Source of the DNA: Paraliobacillus sp. PM-2
GTDB taxonomy: Bacteria; Bacillota; Bacilli; Bacillales; Amphibacillaceae
NCBI RefSeq assembly: GCF_001368815.1
Contig: NZ_CTEI01000001.1
Coordinates: forward strand, 1,488,001 to 1,552,000
Direction: 5' to 3'
DNA: 64,000 nucleotides
Shown here: positions 9,950-19,859 of the stretch, piece after piece
Layout: the number at the start of each line of letters is the position of its first letter
Numbering within the stretch: the stretch's first letter is position 1
Notes under the pieces: model-generated
Databases searched by the model: none
What the model was told of the DNA's origin: nothing
Seen by the model: only the letters and a program-made list of their open reading frames with translations
Made by a program: the position numbers and the translations under genes

Positions 9950-10570
9950 ATTATTAATTTTTTAAAAAGGAATGAACATATCTAATTAACAAATTCGGTA
10001 TTAAAATGTGAATGTTCAGTAATTGTTTAATTTAAGCAGATTTCACTGTTTAAGTAATCACTGCTTTGTATCCCCTTTTATAACTACAGTTACCTTCATT
10101 ACTTTTTTATATAATAGGATAATTATATCCTACAATAATTTTTAAATAAAATGAAAGCGCAATCATAATAAATCTTGGAATTTTTTCATTCTTTCTATAA
10201 ATAGTACAAAAACTAATATCTTGCTGCCTAAGACAGTTAGATATTAGTAAGATAAAATAGGAATTTTGCTAACTCCTATTTAAGAAAATAAAATAATCCA
10301 CTTTTTAAAAATTAGTATTATGAGGTTTATTTTATAATTATTCTTGTGTATCTTATAATAATTTCCACATTATAAAAAAACTTGTTATATAGTAACTTAA
10401 TAAGCGACTTGGGATCTCATCCAAATCGCTCTACCTTTATTTTAAAATATTGGTGGGCCGATACGTTAAACACATGAATTAAAAGTAGCTGCATATTGTT
10501 ATAAATAATTTTTCTAAATCACTTTCATATAAGTCTCCATTTCATTTTCTGTCAACTTTTTCCTGATCCT
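9950..10570. other. AT-rich gene-free stretch with several hairpins
   Basis: No credible gene. It contains a perfect operator-like palindrome (10115-10132, TAGGATA-ATTA-TATCCTA) upstream of the oxidoreductase gene. It also contains stem-loops at 10212-10248 (nine-bp stem), 10255-10281 (eight bp) and 10403-10430 (ten bp with one mismatch). Some may be terminators for jetC on the minus strand; none has a strong T-run. Confidence 0.6.
10115..10132. promoter_or_regulatory. Perfect 18-bp palindrome, possible operator
   Basis: Arms TAGGATA and TATCCTA flank a four-base ATTA centre. It sits about 185 bp upstream of the oxidoreductase start, so it could bind a dimeric regulator of the sugar locus. 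No regulator is assigned. Confidence 0.35.
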
Positions 10571-13500
10571 TCACTTTCTTCTCACCTTAAAAATTTTACT
10601 CTGTGGAATGTTGGGATTGTGATAAACGACATATACTTTAGAAAAACGGTATAAGTATTCTGCTTCATGAGACTTGGGGGTTAAGATTATCATTTTTCGG
10701 TTTAGTTCATGTTCATATAACTCGAATACTTTATCTTTACGTCCTTCATCTAGCGCACTATCAAACTCATCGAGTACGATATAGCCAGGTGATGCTTGAA
10801 TCGTTTGTAATAATGCCAAAGCAAACAGTAAAGAACTAAGAGACTCTTCCCCACCAGAAACCCCTTTTCCTACTTTACCTCCTCTTGCTTTGACACTAAC
10901 ATCCTCCAACTTTCCTCGATGTCCTTCCTTACGTGCTTTAATATATAATGCATAGTGAATTTGATTACGGCGGTCTATTCTCATATCCCAATCTATTTCA
11001 CCTTGAAAACCAAACAAAGACATATAATGAACAAATTTTTGATTAAGACCAATAACTTTACTATTAATTGTGCTTTCTAAATCCTCTTTTAGTCGCTCCA
11101 TTCGCTCCGTATATTCATCTAACAATAATTTGGATTTCTTCACTTCTGTTGCGGAACGATCATACTCTTCTTTCATTTTTTGATAATTTTCTGGTGCAGC
11201 TTCATCAATCCCTGTTTCATTTACTGCATGGGTATATTGAATTTTTCCACTCTCGCGCATATCATCTGCTTCTGGTTTAGTTACTTGTGGTAATTCGGTA
11301 AGCTCTAATGCAAAATCTTTTAATTCCTGTTTTACAGCATCTACTAACCTTTGGATGTCATGTTTAATTGTTGCATAGTTTTCTTCACTTGTTATATATT
11401 CTTCAGATCGATTTTTAATCTGTCTTTCTTGTGAATCAATTTCTCGATCTTTATATTGAATAGCATCTCCCAAATCCTCTATAACTCGGTTTAATTTCTT
11501 TTCTTCACGCCGCTTTTCATCCAAGAGAGAACCTAGTTCTTCTAACTGTGAATTTTTATTCTTTTTCTCTTCTTTTAGCTCAGTTAAATAATGCTTCAAT
11601 TGAGTTGCCTCAATAATTTTTTCCTTTTCTTTTTCATACTGAGTAAAGGTTTCTTGATAATTTCTAAAAGTTTCGACCTTTTGCTTCCAATCAGCACGTT
11701 CTTCATTCAACAGATTCCAATCCAACTGAATCTTGTCCCTTTTTTCTTCAAGTTCCATCTTTTCATTAATTAGATTGTCATACTTACTTTTTTGCCACTC
11801 TCTCTCATTTTCTTTTATCAAAAAGGCTTCTGCATCTTTTAATGACTCATGTCTGCGAAACAACGTACTGTTTCTACCTGTTAATTCAATTATTTCATTT
11901 GATAGATTGCTAATTTTATCCCCAACGCTTTTAAGCTCATTTTCTACTTGTGTTTGATAATTTTTCAAAACTTTTTCACTTAATATAACACGTTTTTCCT
12001 CTTGTGGACCTCTTATGCCTTTTGTATCAATAAGCACACCATTTTGTATCAATGGTTTTTCAGTTTCAAAAAAGCTCTTAATCCACCAAAGTGCTTTTAC
12101 CGCAAATGGATAAAGATTATTGCTTAAATTATCTTTTATCTTTACATGTTTATCTGGAAGGTTTGTAATCGTTTTTTCTGGAACAACATTTGGTAATGGA
12201 ATATGGTATAAATCATTTGGTGCAAAGAAATCTTTTTTGTTAACAAACAACGTGTATTTTATCGTATCAAACAACTCTTCGTCATTCGGCTTAGCTGTGT
12301 CATCTAGTTCTACAAGCTCACGCAAAGGATAGACTTCTATATTTCGCTTTTTAAAATACTGAATAGCCACTTCTTGACGAGGACTATAAACTCGATTGTT
12401 TCTTAGATTGTCATATTCCTTATCTAAACTTTCTTTTTTATTTTCAAGACTCCCTTTTTCATCTTTTGCAGCTTCTAATCGTTGTTCATTTAGCTTCATC
12501 TCTCTTTGCACAACTTGACTACTACTATATGCTTTAATAAGTTTACGCACTTCTTGTTCCCTAGCACTGTCCTGGTCAATCTTTATTTTTAGTTCAGCAA
12601 TTTGTTGAGTTAATTCATCTAATTTTTGTTTATTACTTTCTAACGATTGTTGCTGTTCTTCCATTGAAACATTAATGGAAACACATTTTTCCTCCGCATG
12701 AATTAAAGCTTCATTTACTTCTTCTTCGGTCATGCCAATCCGTTCTACTTTATTCGTAATTTCCTCTATTTCTTTGGAGATAGCTTCCATTTTGTCTTTA
12801 TGGCTAGTTATCTCCTCCTGCAAACGTGTTAACTCATCGTCCAACGTGCGTTCGCGTGATTCCATTTGAGAGATTGCCGTCTGAAACTGTTCAAGCTTTT
12901 CTCTATGTTCCGCTTGTGAGATTACATCTTGCTGTTTCGCTGTAATTTTCTCTTCTTTGTCTGATTTTAGTGTTTTTATTTGATCTCTTAAAGTATTTAT
13001 TTTATTAAGGTGATGCTTCTCCAACCATTTCAAAGCTGAAATATACTGTTTAAATCCTTCTTCTAATCGCCTGTTTCGACTATAATACCTGTCTAACTCT
13101 GTTTTCTTCTGATTTAAATGAAGTTTGTTAAGACTTTGTTTACTCTCTGCCACTTGCAAGGTCTGTTCCGTATCTCTAACGAGTTCTTTGCTTTCTTCCC
13201 AGTTTTTCTGGATTTTATCAATGCCATTCATTTCACTGAATATACGGAATCGTTCTTCTGGATGCATCACTGCAAACTGGTTTACCTCTTTTTGATACCA
13301 AATTAAATAGAATTCATCCGGGTCAATAGCATATTTAGAGTGAATCTGATTTTTATATTCAGTAAAGTTAAAATTACGATCGCCAGAAGTATACTTTGTC
13401 TCCCGCTCCCATCTATCTATGTTCTCTCCCTCTTGTATATAAAATTCTTTTTTTACTGGGTCACCCGGCTTCTGTTCCAGATCTAACCGAAACTGAACAA

Positions 13501-13771
13501 ACTCTGGCGCATCAACCTTGATTTTCCCATCATTTTTAAAAAGCAATTCAATCTTTGCTCGCCACGTTTGGTCTTTTGGAAGGTTGTTTGACTTTAATCC
13601 TTCAAGATCAACCTTACTTGAATAAAGAACACCACCCATACAAAATGTAACCGTTGATTTCCCAGCACCATTTGGTCCAGATATTAGAATATGGTCATCT
13701 TTATCAGAAAAATCCATAACTGTCGGCGTGTAATCCCGTACACCTGAAAATTTAAGTCTCCATGGAATCAT
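10571..13771 (-). CDS. jetC: Wadjet JetC, SMC-like ATPase
   Basis: The motor subunit of a Wadjet-type defence complex (MukB/SMC-like), about 1066 residues. Walker A GPNGAGKST lies at residues 32-40, the ABC signature GVSGGEES near 970 and Walker B YIVLDEFDSALDE near 1000. Long coiled coils occupy about 240-460 and 620-930, and a hinge-like globular segment lies near 470-610. In characterised Wadjet systems the JetABC complex extrudes DNA loops and JetD cleaves small circular DNA. I chose the ATG at 13771 because GGGAG lies eight bases upstream; the longer in-frame ATG at 13786 lacks a ribosome site. It overlaps the jetB 3' end by 20 bp and is the last gene of the operon. Confidence 0.9.
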   Translation of the reverse strand: MIPWRLKFSGVRDYTPTVMDFSDKDDHILISGPNGAGKSTVTFCMGGVLYSSKVDLEGLKSNNLPKDQTWRAKIELLFKNDGKIKVDAPEFVQFRLDLEQKPGDPVKKEFYIQEGENIDRWERETKYTSGDRNFNFTEYKNQIHSKYAIDPDEFYLIWYQKEVNQFAVMHPEERFRIFSEMNGIDKIQKNWEESKELVRDTEQTLQVAESKQSLNKLHLNQKKTELDRYYSRNRRLEEGFKQYISALKWLEKHHLNKINTLRDQIKTLKSDKEEKITAKQQDVISQAEHREKLEQFQTAISQMESRERTLDDELTRLQEEITSHKDKMEAISKEIEEITNKVERIGMTEEEVNEALIHAEEKCVSINVSMEEQQQSLESNKQKLDELTQQIAELKIKIDQDSAREQEVRKLIKAYSSSQVVQREMKLNEQRLEAAKDEKGSLENKKESLDKEYDNLRNNRVYSPRQEVAIQYFKKRNIEVYPLRELVELDDTAKPNDEELFDTIKYTLFVNKKDFFAPNDLYHIPLPNVVPEKTITNLPDKHVKIKDNLSNNLYPFAVKALWWIKSFFETEKPLIQNGVLIDTKGIRGPQEEKRVILSEKVLKNYQTQVENELKSVGDKISNLSNEIIELTGRNSTLFRRHESLKDAEAFLIKENEREWQKSKYDNLINEKMELEEKRDKIQLDWNLLNEERADWKQKVETFRNYQETFTQYEKEKEKIIEATQLKHYLTELKEEKKNKNSQLEELGSLLDEKRREEKKLNRVIEDLGDAIQYKDREIDSQERQIKNRSEEYITSEENYATIKHDIQRLVDAVKQELKDFALELTELPQVTKPEADDMRESGKIQYTHAVNETGIDEAAPENYQKMKEEYDRSATEVKKSKLLLDEYTERMERLKEDLESTINSKVIGLNQKFVHYMSLFGFQGEIDWDMRIDRRNQIHYALYIKARKEGHRGKLEDVSVKARGGKVGKGVSGGEESLSSLLFALALLQTIQASPGYIVLDEFDSALDEGRKDKVFELYEHELNRKMIILTPKSHEAEYLYRFSKVYVVYHNPNIPQSKIFKVRRK

Positions 13772-14459
13772 TATTTGCACTCCCATTCATGTTGTAACGT
13801 TTAAAGAACCGCAGGACATCATCCATGTGCAACTGATTTGATTGACTAAACTCGGTGTATCTTCTTAAGAAAGAATCTGAAAACAAATTAGCTCCGATCG
13901 ATGTAAGTTGATAGGCTTCTTCCTCAGAATTTGTATCATACACTTCAATTGCCCCAATCTTTTTCAGTGGATCCAAGTTAGCTTGAATTTTTCTTGTTAC
14001 TTGTAATGATTCATGGCCAAAACTATTAATTAATTGGGAAAAGAGTGTATACTCATTCTGCAGTACTTCTTGATGATAAAAAATAAACATGAGAATAGCT
14101 AAACTTTCTTTGTTTAATAATGTTTTCGCTTGTTTGGCGGGTACGCGCATGAGTGCTATTACTTGGTTTCTTCGCTCATCATAAATCACTTTCATGTAAC
14201 GACTAATCGCTTGGTTTACCCGTTTGAGAAAAGAGAAAAAAGCTTGTTCATCATCTGAAATTCCAACTATTTTTTCTACTTCCTTACGTGAAAGGCCAAA
14301 ATTCCCACTTCGAATGGTAGCTGATGATGAAAAAAGGATTTGCATAAATGCAAGCTCTTCCTCTGTAGTCAAAAAACCTTTGATTGATTGTAGGGCTGCT
14401 AGTGGATTAACGTTCGCGCTTTCTTCCTCGTTTTCTAATTCCATATGTTCCTTGTTCAT
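13752..14459 (-). CDS. jetB: Wadjet JetB, MukE-like subunit
   Basis: A small accessory subunit, 235 residues, of the winged-helix MukE-like class (kite protein) that bridges JetA and JetC. It is recognised by position and size rather than by a catalytic motif. Its first residues are acidic (MELENEEESANVNPLAALQS). Start ATG 14459 follows the strong site GGAGGTGGAG, better than the in-frame upstream start at 14525 inside jetA. It overlaps jetA by 53 bp and jetC by 20 bp, so the four proteins are translationally coupled. Confidence 0.8.
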   Translation of the reverse strand: MNKEHMELENEEESANVNPLAALQSIKGFLTTEEELAFMQILFSSSATIRSGNFGLSRKEVEKIVGISDDEQAFFSFLKRVNQAISRYMKVIYDERRNQVIALMRVPAKQAKTLLNKESLAILMFIFYHQEVLQNEYTLFSQLINSFGHESLQVTRKIQANLDPLKKIGAIEVYDTNSEEEAYQLTSIGANLFSDSFLRRYTEFSQSNQLHMDDVLRFFKRYNMNGSANNDSMET

Positions 14460-15828
14460 CCTCACTCCACCTCCAGTCGCGCTGATCTTTGTTATCGTAC
14501 ATTTCCTTGTTCGCATGTTCATCAATGGCTGCTTTTTTATTAGCTACCAATGCTGAAACGCCAATTAATCCGTTGGCTATGTCACTCCATCTAGATGATC
14601 CAGAACGAATAATTAGCTCATCAAGTCCCGCTTCTTCTACTTCCTCTAGATAGGCTTCAATACGCTCTGTGTGTATCATTTGTTTCGTTATTTGCCATTT
14701 TGAATCGCCCATTATTTCTTCCAACTGTTCTTCCATTATTTCTTCTGTATCCGGAATTTCTTCATCCACTTTTTCCTCTATCTCTTCTGTAATAGGTTCA
14801 TAGTTTTCAATATAGTTAATCCCCTCATCAATTGCCATCGGTGATATCGGACTAGCGAATTTCACTGGTGCCCATAGACCATCTATTTCTTCGTCCTTGT
14901 ATTGCCCTTGTTCCATAAAACTTAAAATTTGATGTGCATTCGGAATTTCAGAACCAAGGGGAGGATCAAATGATTTTACGATGAACGTTCGAAACGCTTC
15001 CGGTTGAATTCTATGGTTAAAATCCGTTTCTTGCAGGTGAGCAAACTTAAGAATTTTATTAATTGTCCCAAGGCTGATTTTTGTTCCATCACTAATAGCT
15101 GCTGTCCCTCGTTGTTTAATGTCGGAAAACACAAGCTCTTGATCAACTGTTTCAAACTTATCCATACGTTCTGCCATCTTACCTTCAAGTTCTGTCATAA
15201 GATGATGAATCACTTCTACTTGTGTTAATGCATTTCGGTCTGCTAAATACTCAAGCTGTCTTTCATGGAGGAGCAATACAGCTTCTTCTACATTTTTAAT
15301 CATACTAGCAAGCTTATTACCACCAGAGATGCCTTTATCATCATAAGCTTCACTTAATTCTGCATCTCTTTTTGCTTGAAACAGGGACCTTGCCACATCA
15401 TCATTAAGATAATATGCAAGCGAATCATTAGCTAAACGAATAAGTACATCCATCATTCGTTTTCCTACATCACGCATTTTTATTCTTTTTGTTGTTTTTG
15501 CCACCCAATTAAATTTCCCCAAAACGAACACGAGGTGTTTCATATAACTTTGCGTAATTACTTCGTCATAGCCATACATATTACGATAGCGATAAAATAA
15601 CGTCTCCTCACTTTCAATAGGTTCTGCAATACCGAGTGCTTCTTGATTAATAATATGTAACACTCGGAGGAAACGTAGTACGTGGATTGGTGACTGAAAA
15701 TACTCCTTATCACTTAATTCTGTTAACACACCTGATAGTTGGGCAATATCACGCATCGATTGTAGTAGCTCAGGTTTATCATCTGTAACGTCAAAGATCG
15801 AAATTAATGATTGATCCACTTTTTCCAC
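14407..15828 (-). CDS. jetA: Wadjet JetA, MukF/kleisin-like subunit
   Basis: A kleisin-like subunit, 473 residues. The N-terminus has helices typical of a winged-helix dimer domain (HVLRFLRVLHIINQEALGI). A strongly acidic stretch lies near residues 340-370 (EEIEEKVDEEIPDTEEI), as in kleisin linkers, and the tail is basic (GIRKRGRKRER). It starts at GTG 15828 with AGGAGTAGAG upstream, inside the jetD 3' end (25-bp overlap). With JetB and JetC it would form the loop-extruding complex. Sequence divergence means the call rests mainly on the operon. Confidence 0.8.
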   Translation of the reverse strand: MEKVDQSLISIFDVTDDKPELLQSMRDIAQLSGVLTELSDKEYFQSPIHVLRFLRVLHIINQEALGIAEPIESEETLFYRYRNMYGYDEVITQSYMKHLVFVLGKFNWVAKTTKRIKMRDVGKRMMDVLIRLANDSLAYYLNDDVARSLFQAKRDAELSEAYDDKGISGGNKLASMIKNVEEAVLLLHERQLEYLADRNALTQVEVIHHLMTELEGKMAERMDKFETVDQELVFSDIKQRGTAAISDGTKISLGTINKILKFAHLQETDFNHRIQPEAFRTFIVKSFDPPLGSEIPNAHQILSFMEQGQYKDEEIDGLWAPVKFASPISPMAIDEGINYIENYEPITEEIEEKVDEEIPDTEEIMEEQLEEIMGDSKWQITKQMIHTERIEAYLEEVEEAGLDELIIRSGSSRWSDIANGLIGVSALVANKKAAIDEHANKEMYDNKDQRDWRWSEDEQGTYGIRKRGRKRER

Positions 15829-17132
15829 AGCTCTACTCCTCCAATTTCTTGTTCTTGCTCTTCTTTACTCCTTTGTATCGATTGTTGGTATTTGCTTGCA
15901 AAAGTTCCCCATTCAGTTTCCACGGTTAATGGCGGTACAATCCATTTTATTAAGACTTGTTCATCTTGTATTAGCTCATATAATTGCTCTGCGATCGTGT
16001 AACCTGCTTCATCAACATCCGTCCAAATAATAACTTGACTGACACAGGTTGTTAGTTGCGAAATTAATTGCCTATGTGCAGACCGTACTTGTCCATCCAC
16101 ACCTAATACGAAACTTTTCGTATCTCTTAAAAACTTTTCTTCGTAAGCCACCCGTGTTAACACACCTCTGTTTTCCACTAACCATAACACATCTGCTTTC
16201 GTAGTAAACTTTTCTAAAAAAACAGCTAGATCAGTCGTTGCGTGAACAGTACCATAACTATACTCCACGTGATTCCCTTTCATTGGTCCAGTGAAAAATA
16301 GTGGTGTAATTGTCCCCATACTTGCTAGACCTAACAACTGTATTGGACGATGAAGTTGTTTTTCTGTTTCTTCAATAAAATCCTTTTTATAAGCATCAAA
16401 TTTTTTTGACCCACCGATTGTCCGATAATAGGTAGCACCAATCTGTTTCCAATCAAAATATTTTTCCGTGCATGCTAGTTGATATAAAGCAATCAAAAAA
16501 TGGAGGAATACTACTTGTTTCCTCAAACGCCAAGTCGGATGAATACGTTCTATTAATTTAGTTTCTCCAGTTAAGACTTTATCTGTCTCACTTGCTATTT
16601 TATCTAATTGGATTGCTAATAACGAAACAACGTCTGCACGCTGGTCTTGTTTAATGCGTAAAATAGTGCTGTGCTTCGCAACATCCCAACACTTTTTCCA
16701 ATCAAGTATCCAATTTCTGGTTTCTTTTGCTGCTTCTGCTTGTATCTTTAAACTTAGCTGATAAAGCACGAAGCCCATACGATATCGTTCTGTTTTTACA
16801 GTTCTTTCATCTTTTTCTAAACGAATTTCACGAATAATCCAGCCATAACGAATCCATTCATAAGTTTCATCGGAAAGATCTATCTGCTTCTTCGTTTTTG
16901 GACTATTGAAACCATTAGTTAGTTTGGTTGGAATGGTATCTATATGGTGTAGATCCGGATCCGTAGCTTTTCCTACCATTAGCCTTGCTACTATCTTTCT
17001 TGTTCGTGTCGTTCGCTTTATTATTGGTATATGGATAATGTCATTCTGCTCATACGCATCATTGACATGTATGCTTTCATTTTTTAATGCGATATGGTGC
17101 TGCAAGTAATAATGTAACGCTTCAGAAACCAA
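15804..17132 (-). CDS. jetD: Wadjet JetD, Toprim nuclease
   Basis: The nuclease subunit, 442 residues. The C-terminal Toprim fold shows the acidic Glu in LWLVENRGVL (about residue 317) and the DxD motif in IIWTDVDEAGY (about 373), the metal site shared with topoisomerase VI A and Spo11. In known systems JetD nicks or cuts closed-circular DNA held by JetABC. It starts at TTG 17132, eight bases after GGGAGG. Here it is the first gene of the operon (D-A-B-C) instead of last. I recall that order from type III Wadjet but cannot check the subtype. Confidence 0.85.
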   Translation of the reverse strand: MVSEALHYYLQHHIALKNESIHVNDAYEQNDIIHIPIIKRTTRTRKIVARLMVGKATDPDLHHIDTIPTKLTNGFNSPKTKKQIDLSDETYEWIRYGWIIREIRLEKDERTVKTERYRMGFVLYQLSLKIQAEAAKETRNWILDWKKCWDVAKHSTILRIKQDQRADVVSLLAIQLDKIASETDKVLTGETKLIERIHPTWRLRKQVVFLHFLIALYQLACTEKYFDWKQIGATYYRTIGGSKKFDAYKKDFIEETEKQLHRPIQLLGLASMGTITPLFFTGPMKGNHVEYSYGTVHATTDLAVFLEKFTTKADVLWLVENRGVLTRVAYEEKFLRDTKSFVLGVDGQVRSAHRQLISQLTTCVSQVIIWTDVDEAGYTIAEQLYELIQDEQVLIKWIVPPLTVETEWGTFASKYQQSIQRSKEEQEQEIGGVELWKKWINH

Positions 17133-17139
17133 GGTACAA

Positions 17140-17487
17140 ACCTCCCTATGATTCTTTTATTTTACCATAGGAAAAGATAATAATACGATTGGGATGGACA
17201 GGGAAATTCAAGGAATTACTGATGAAGGTAAGTGGTACCTTTTTATTTTATTTGTGCATATGTAATATGCCTAAGCTTAATGAAAGCTTTTAAGCATTTT
17301 TTTATAGAAAATTAGAGAAATGAAGGAGTAAAAATAGTTCTCCAAGTTAACAAACAGGAGATTTAATAAAACCAGAACATTTAAACAATCAAAATTAAGT
17401 CTTCTGATTCCTAGTCTCCTGTTATTACTTTTCACTTCACTTTATAGAAATAAGCGCCAATATCCAATATCTTTTTCAAGCTATCTG
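17140..17487. other. Gene-free stretch between jetD and the SIMPL gene
   Basis: No gene seen. It must hold the jetD promoter, but no clear -35/-10 pair stands out. A nine-base inverted repeat (17353-17361 with 17415-17423) encloses about 50 bp. Confidence 0.5.
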
Positions 17488-18219
17488 TCATTCAAACCGC
17501 TCATATTCAAACACCGCTTGCACAGTGGCAGTGACCTTTACGTGGCCTTCTTGCACAGGTGTGGTTACGGCATCCGTCGTTGCACTTAGCACTTCAGCAG
17601 TATAACGCGGACGTTGGAGTTGAACGTTTTCTTCAGTGAGGCGTAATGGAATGCGGTTGATTGATAAACCTAGCGAGTGCGCCATATTCTCTGCTTTTTT
17701 CCGTGCATTCAAGGTCGCGTCTTGGAGCGCTTCTTGATAGATAACCGTTGAATTAGCCAGTTCGTATTCCACTTCATTAATCACATTAGCCCCATTCTGT
17801 GTTGCAACATCAAGAACCTCGCCCACTTTCGTCAGATCATTTACCACAACCGTAAACAGATGGCTAACCTGATACCCCCGAAACACTTTTTGGTTATCTG
17901 GGTAATCATACATCGGCTGGATCGTATATGCAGCAGTCTCAATTTGATCGTTAGCAATCCCAATCGCTGCAAGCGCGTCAATAACTTGATTAGCAAGGAT
18001 CGCATTTTGTTGTTGGGCAGTTTGGACTTGCTTATCTTCGGTTACCACACCAAAAGATACACGCGCTTGGTCAGGCCTCGCCAACACCTCACTTTTCCCC
18101 ACTACACTTACGGTATAATCTTGCATACGGGTGGACGATTTGAATGAGCGATTTGGATAACCATACGGATAGGAATACAGTTGATTTGCCTGATTAGGAA
18201 CGTACATTGGGTGCATCAA
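17488..18219 (-). CDS. SIMPL (DUF541) domain protein
   Basis: A 243-residue protein of the SIMPL/DUF541 family, whose members are periplasmic or extracytoplasmic proteins loosely linked to oxidative stress defence. The domain begins at YTVSVVGKSEVLARPDQARV near residue 33 and includes the typical AIGIANDQIETAAYTIQP. The first 30 residues are rich in Tyr, Pro and Asn and contain no signal peptide, unlike many homologues. It starts at TTG 18219 or ATG 18216 after AAAGGA. Its base composition looks clearly GC-richer than both neighbours, suggesting recent acquisition. The biochemical function of the family is unknown. Confidence 0.85.
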   Translation of the reverse strand: MMHPMYVPNQANQLYSYPYGYPNRSFKSSTRMQDYTVSVVGKSEVLARPDQARVSFGVVTEDKQVQTAQQQNAILANQVIDALAAIGIANDQIETAAYTIQPMYDYPDNQKVFRGYQVSHLFTVVVNDLTKVGEVLDVATQNGANVINEVEYELANSTVIYQEALQDATLNARKKAENMAHSLGLSINRIPLRLTEENVQLQRPRYTAEVLSATTDAVTTPVQEGHVKVTATVQAVFEYERFE

Positions 18220-18375
18220 TGCCGAACATCCTTTCTTAAATCGTTTTGATATACATCAGAACATCAGTTAAATTAGCATATTCTTGCATGATGCAACGCG
18301 TGCCTAATTTGTATTGTAATAATTATCTACAAGTTCTCAAAAATAACTAGCATTAAAAAAAACAATTATATATTC

Positions 18376-19344
18376 TTAATTTTGTTCAATAGCAGCACCT
18401 ATAACTGAACTACGAATAAAAGGAACATTCTTGTATTTTTCTAATTCCTTTGGTGTGCCTGTAACAATAGCGCCATTCAGTGTAATTTCACCGTTTTTCA
18501 TATTATGCTTTGTAGTTTCAAATATTTTTTCTAATTCCTTCTCATCTTTTTTGTAAATCAAGTAATTTGAGAACTCACCTAAATGAATATCACTTATTTC
18601 CTCTGAATATGGATATGTTGGAAAATTTACTCTAACTCCGTAAGCATCTGTTGCTGAAACAGTCTTCGAATCTCCACCATTATTACCTTCCTCTAATTGC
18701 TTTAATTCTGAATTTGATACATTATTGACCCATAGCCATTTTACGGTTTTATTTTGTTCACCAAATGCTTCGATTAATTTTGTTATTGTAATTGGACGAT
18801 TAAATGATAAGGCCACTTCAATAATTTTATTAGGATCCATTTTCACAGCCTTATCTAAGTCTTTTGGTAGTGTTTCATAAGAAATGTTAGGATAATAGAA
18901 ACTAGCAACTTTTTGATTACTAAAGTTATTATGTTTAATGTTTCGTTTTTCACTAGTTTTCGCATCTATATTTATTAATCCACTTTCATTATCGATCATC
19001 TTAATTTCTCCAACCGCTGGAATACTTGTTGTTGTTTTATCCCAAACAATATATTGATCACCCAGTTGTTTATGATAAGTTGTTATAACATCAATGCTAA
19101 ACAAATTATAATTGTATCTTTCTGAATAACTAGTAACATTTGCTCCCTGAACAACTCCATACATTTCTTTATAATTGTCTCTTTTTTCTTCGATAATAAA
19201 ACGACTTCCTGTGATAATAGAATAAATTAATAATGCTGCACTGAATAATGAAAGTAAGATAGTAATAATGATATATTTTCTTCTTGACCGCTTTATCATT
19301 TGTTGAAACGGCGTATTATGATTTTCGTTAGGTAGTTGTGTCAT
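18376..19344 (-). CDS. Anti-sigma factor, Sigma_reg N/C type
   Basis: A membrane protein of 322 residues that pairs with the ECF sigma gene just upstream (17-bp overlap). A short cytoplasmic N-terminus with basic residues (KRSRRKY) precedes a single membrane segment at about residues 25-47 and a large extracytoplasmic domain. The motif TVKWLWVNN in the second half is characteristic of the Sigma_reg_C family found beside Bacillus ECF sigmas. By analogy it holds the sigma factor at the membrane until a cell-envelope signal releases it. The signal is unknown. Confidence 0.8.
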   Translation of the reverse strand: MTQLPNENHNTPFQQMIKRSRRKYIIITILLSLFSAALLIYSIITGSRFIIEEKRDNYKEMYGVVQGANVTSYSERYNYNLFSIDVITTYHKQLGDQYIVWDKTTTSIPAVGEIKMIDNESGLINIDAKTSEKRNIKHNNFSNQKVASFYYPNISYETLPKDLDKAVKMDPNKIIEVALSFNRPITITKLIEAFGEQNKTVKWLWVNNVSNSELKQLEEGNNGGDSKTVSATDAYGVRVNFPTYPYSEEISDIHLGEFSNYLIYKKDEKELEKIFETTKHNMKNGEITLNGAIVTGTPKELEKYKNVPFIRSSVIGAAIEQN

Positions 19345-19837
19345 CTGTAGTTACCTCCTTATATATTTTCAACAACTTCTTTCTGGCACGAAATAAATTA
19401 GTCTTCACGTAACTTATTTTTTTCCCTATTATGTGCGAGATTTCTTCATAAGATAATTCCGAATAATACTTTAGTAGTAATAACTCCTGGTATAATGGCT
19501 TTAACTTCCCTAAAGCGTATTTTAAATCTTGAGCACGTTCTTTTTGAAGAAATTCTAATTCTGGTTCCTCTTTCGTATCGGATTGTATTACTGCCTCGTC
19601 TATAATAAAATCTAATTTATTTTGCTTTCGGCATTGATCCAGATGATAATTTAAAGCTACACGGATTAGCCAACTTCGTATTTTTGTTGATTTAATGGTA
19701 GGATAGTAGATTAAAAATTTACAGGCTGTTTCTTGGACTGCATCTTCTGCATCAACTTTATGTATTCCTTTTTTTATTAGATATTTATAAACGATATCAA
19801 GCTCTTTCTGTAACTCTTTATTAAAATCATCATGCAA
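19328..19837 (-). CDS. ECF RNA polymerase sigma factor
   Basis: A 169-residue group IV sigma factor. Region 2 includes DAEDAVQETACKFLIYYP and the -10 recognition part IRSWLIRVALNYHLDQCRK. Region 4 is the helix-turn-helix ELSYEEISHIIGKKISYVKTN. No other domains are present. The ATG at 19837 has an AGGAGGAGAGG site. It is co-transcribed with the downstream anti-sigma gene. Its own promoter region has a near-consensus ECF promoter, so it is likely autoregulated. Confidence 0.9.
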   Translation of the reverse strand: MHDDFNKELQKELDIVYKYLIKKGIHKVDAEDAVQETACKFLIYYPTIKSTKIRSWLIRVALNYHLDQCRKQNKLDFIIDEAVIQSDTKEEPELEFLQKERAQDLKYALGKLKPLYQELLLLKYYSELSYEEISHIIGKKISYVKTNLFRARKKLLKIYKEVTTDDTTT

Positions 19838-19859
19838 TAACCTCTCCTCCTATATACAA

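Noticed and set aside
17216-17240. GGTAAGTGGTACC segment resembling the T-box antiterminator sequence
   Set aside because: No specifier loop, no terminator and no tRNA synthetase or amino acid gene downstream; likely chance.
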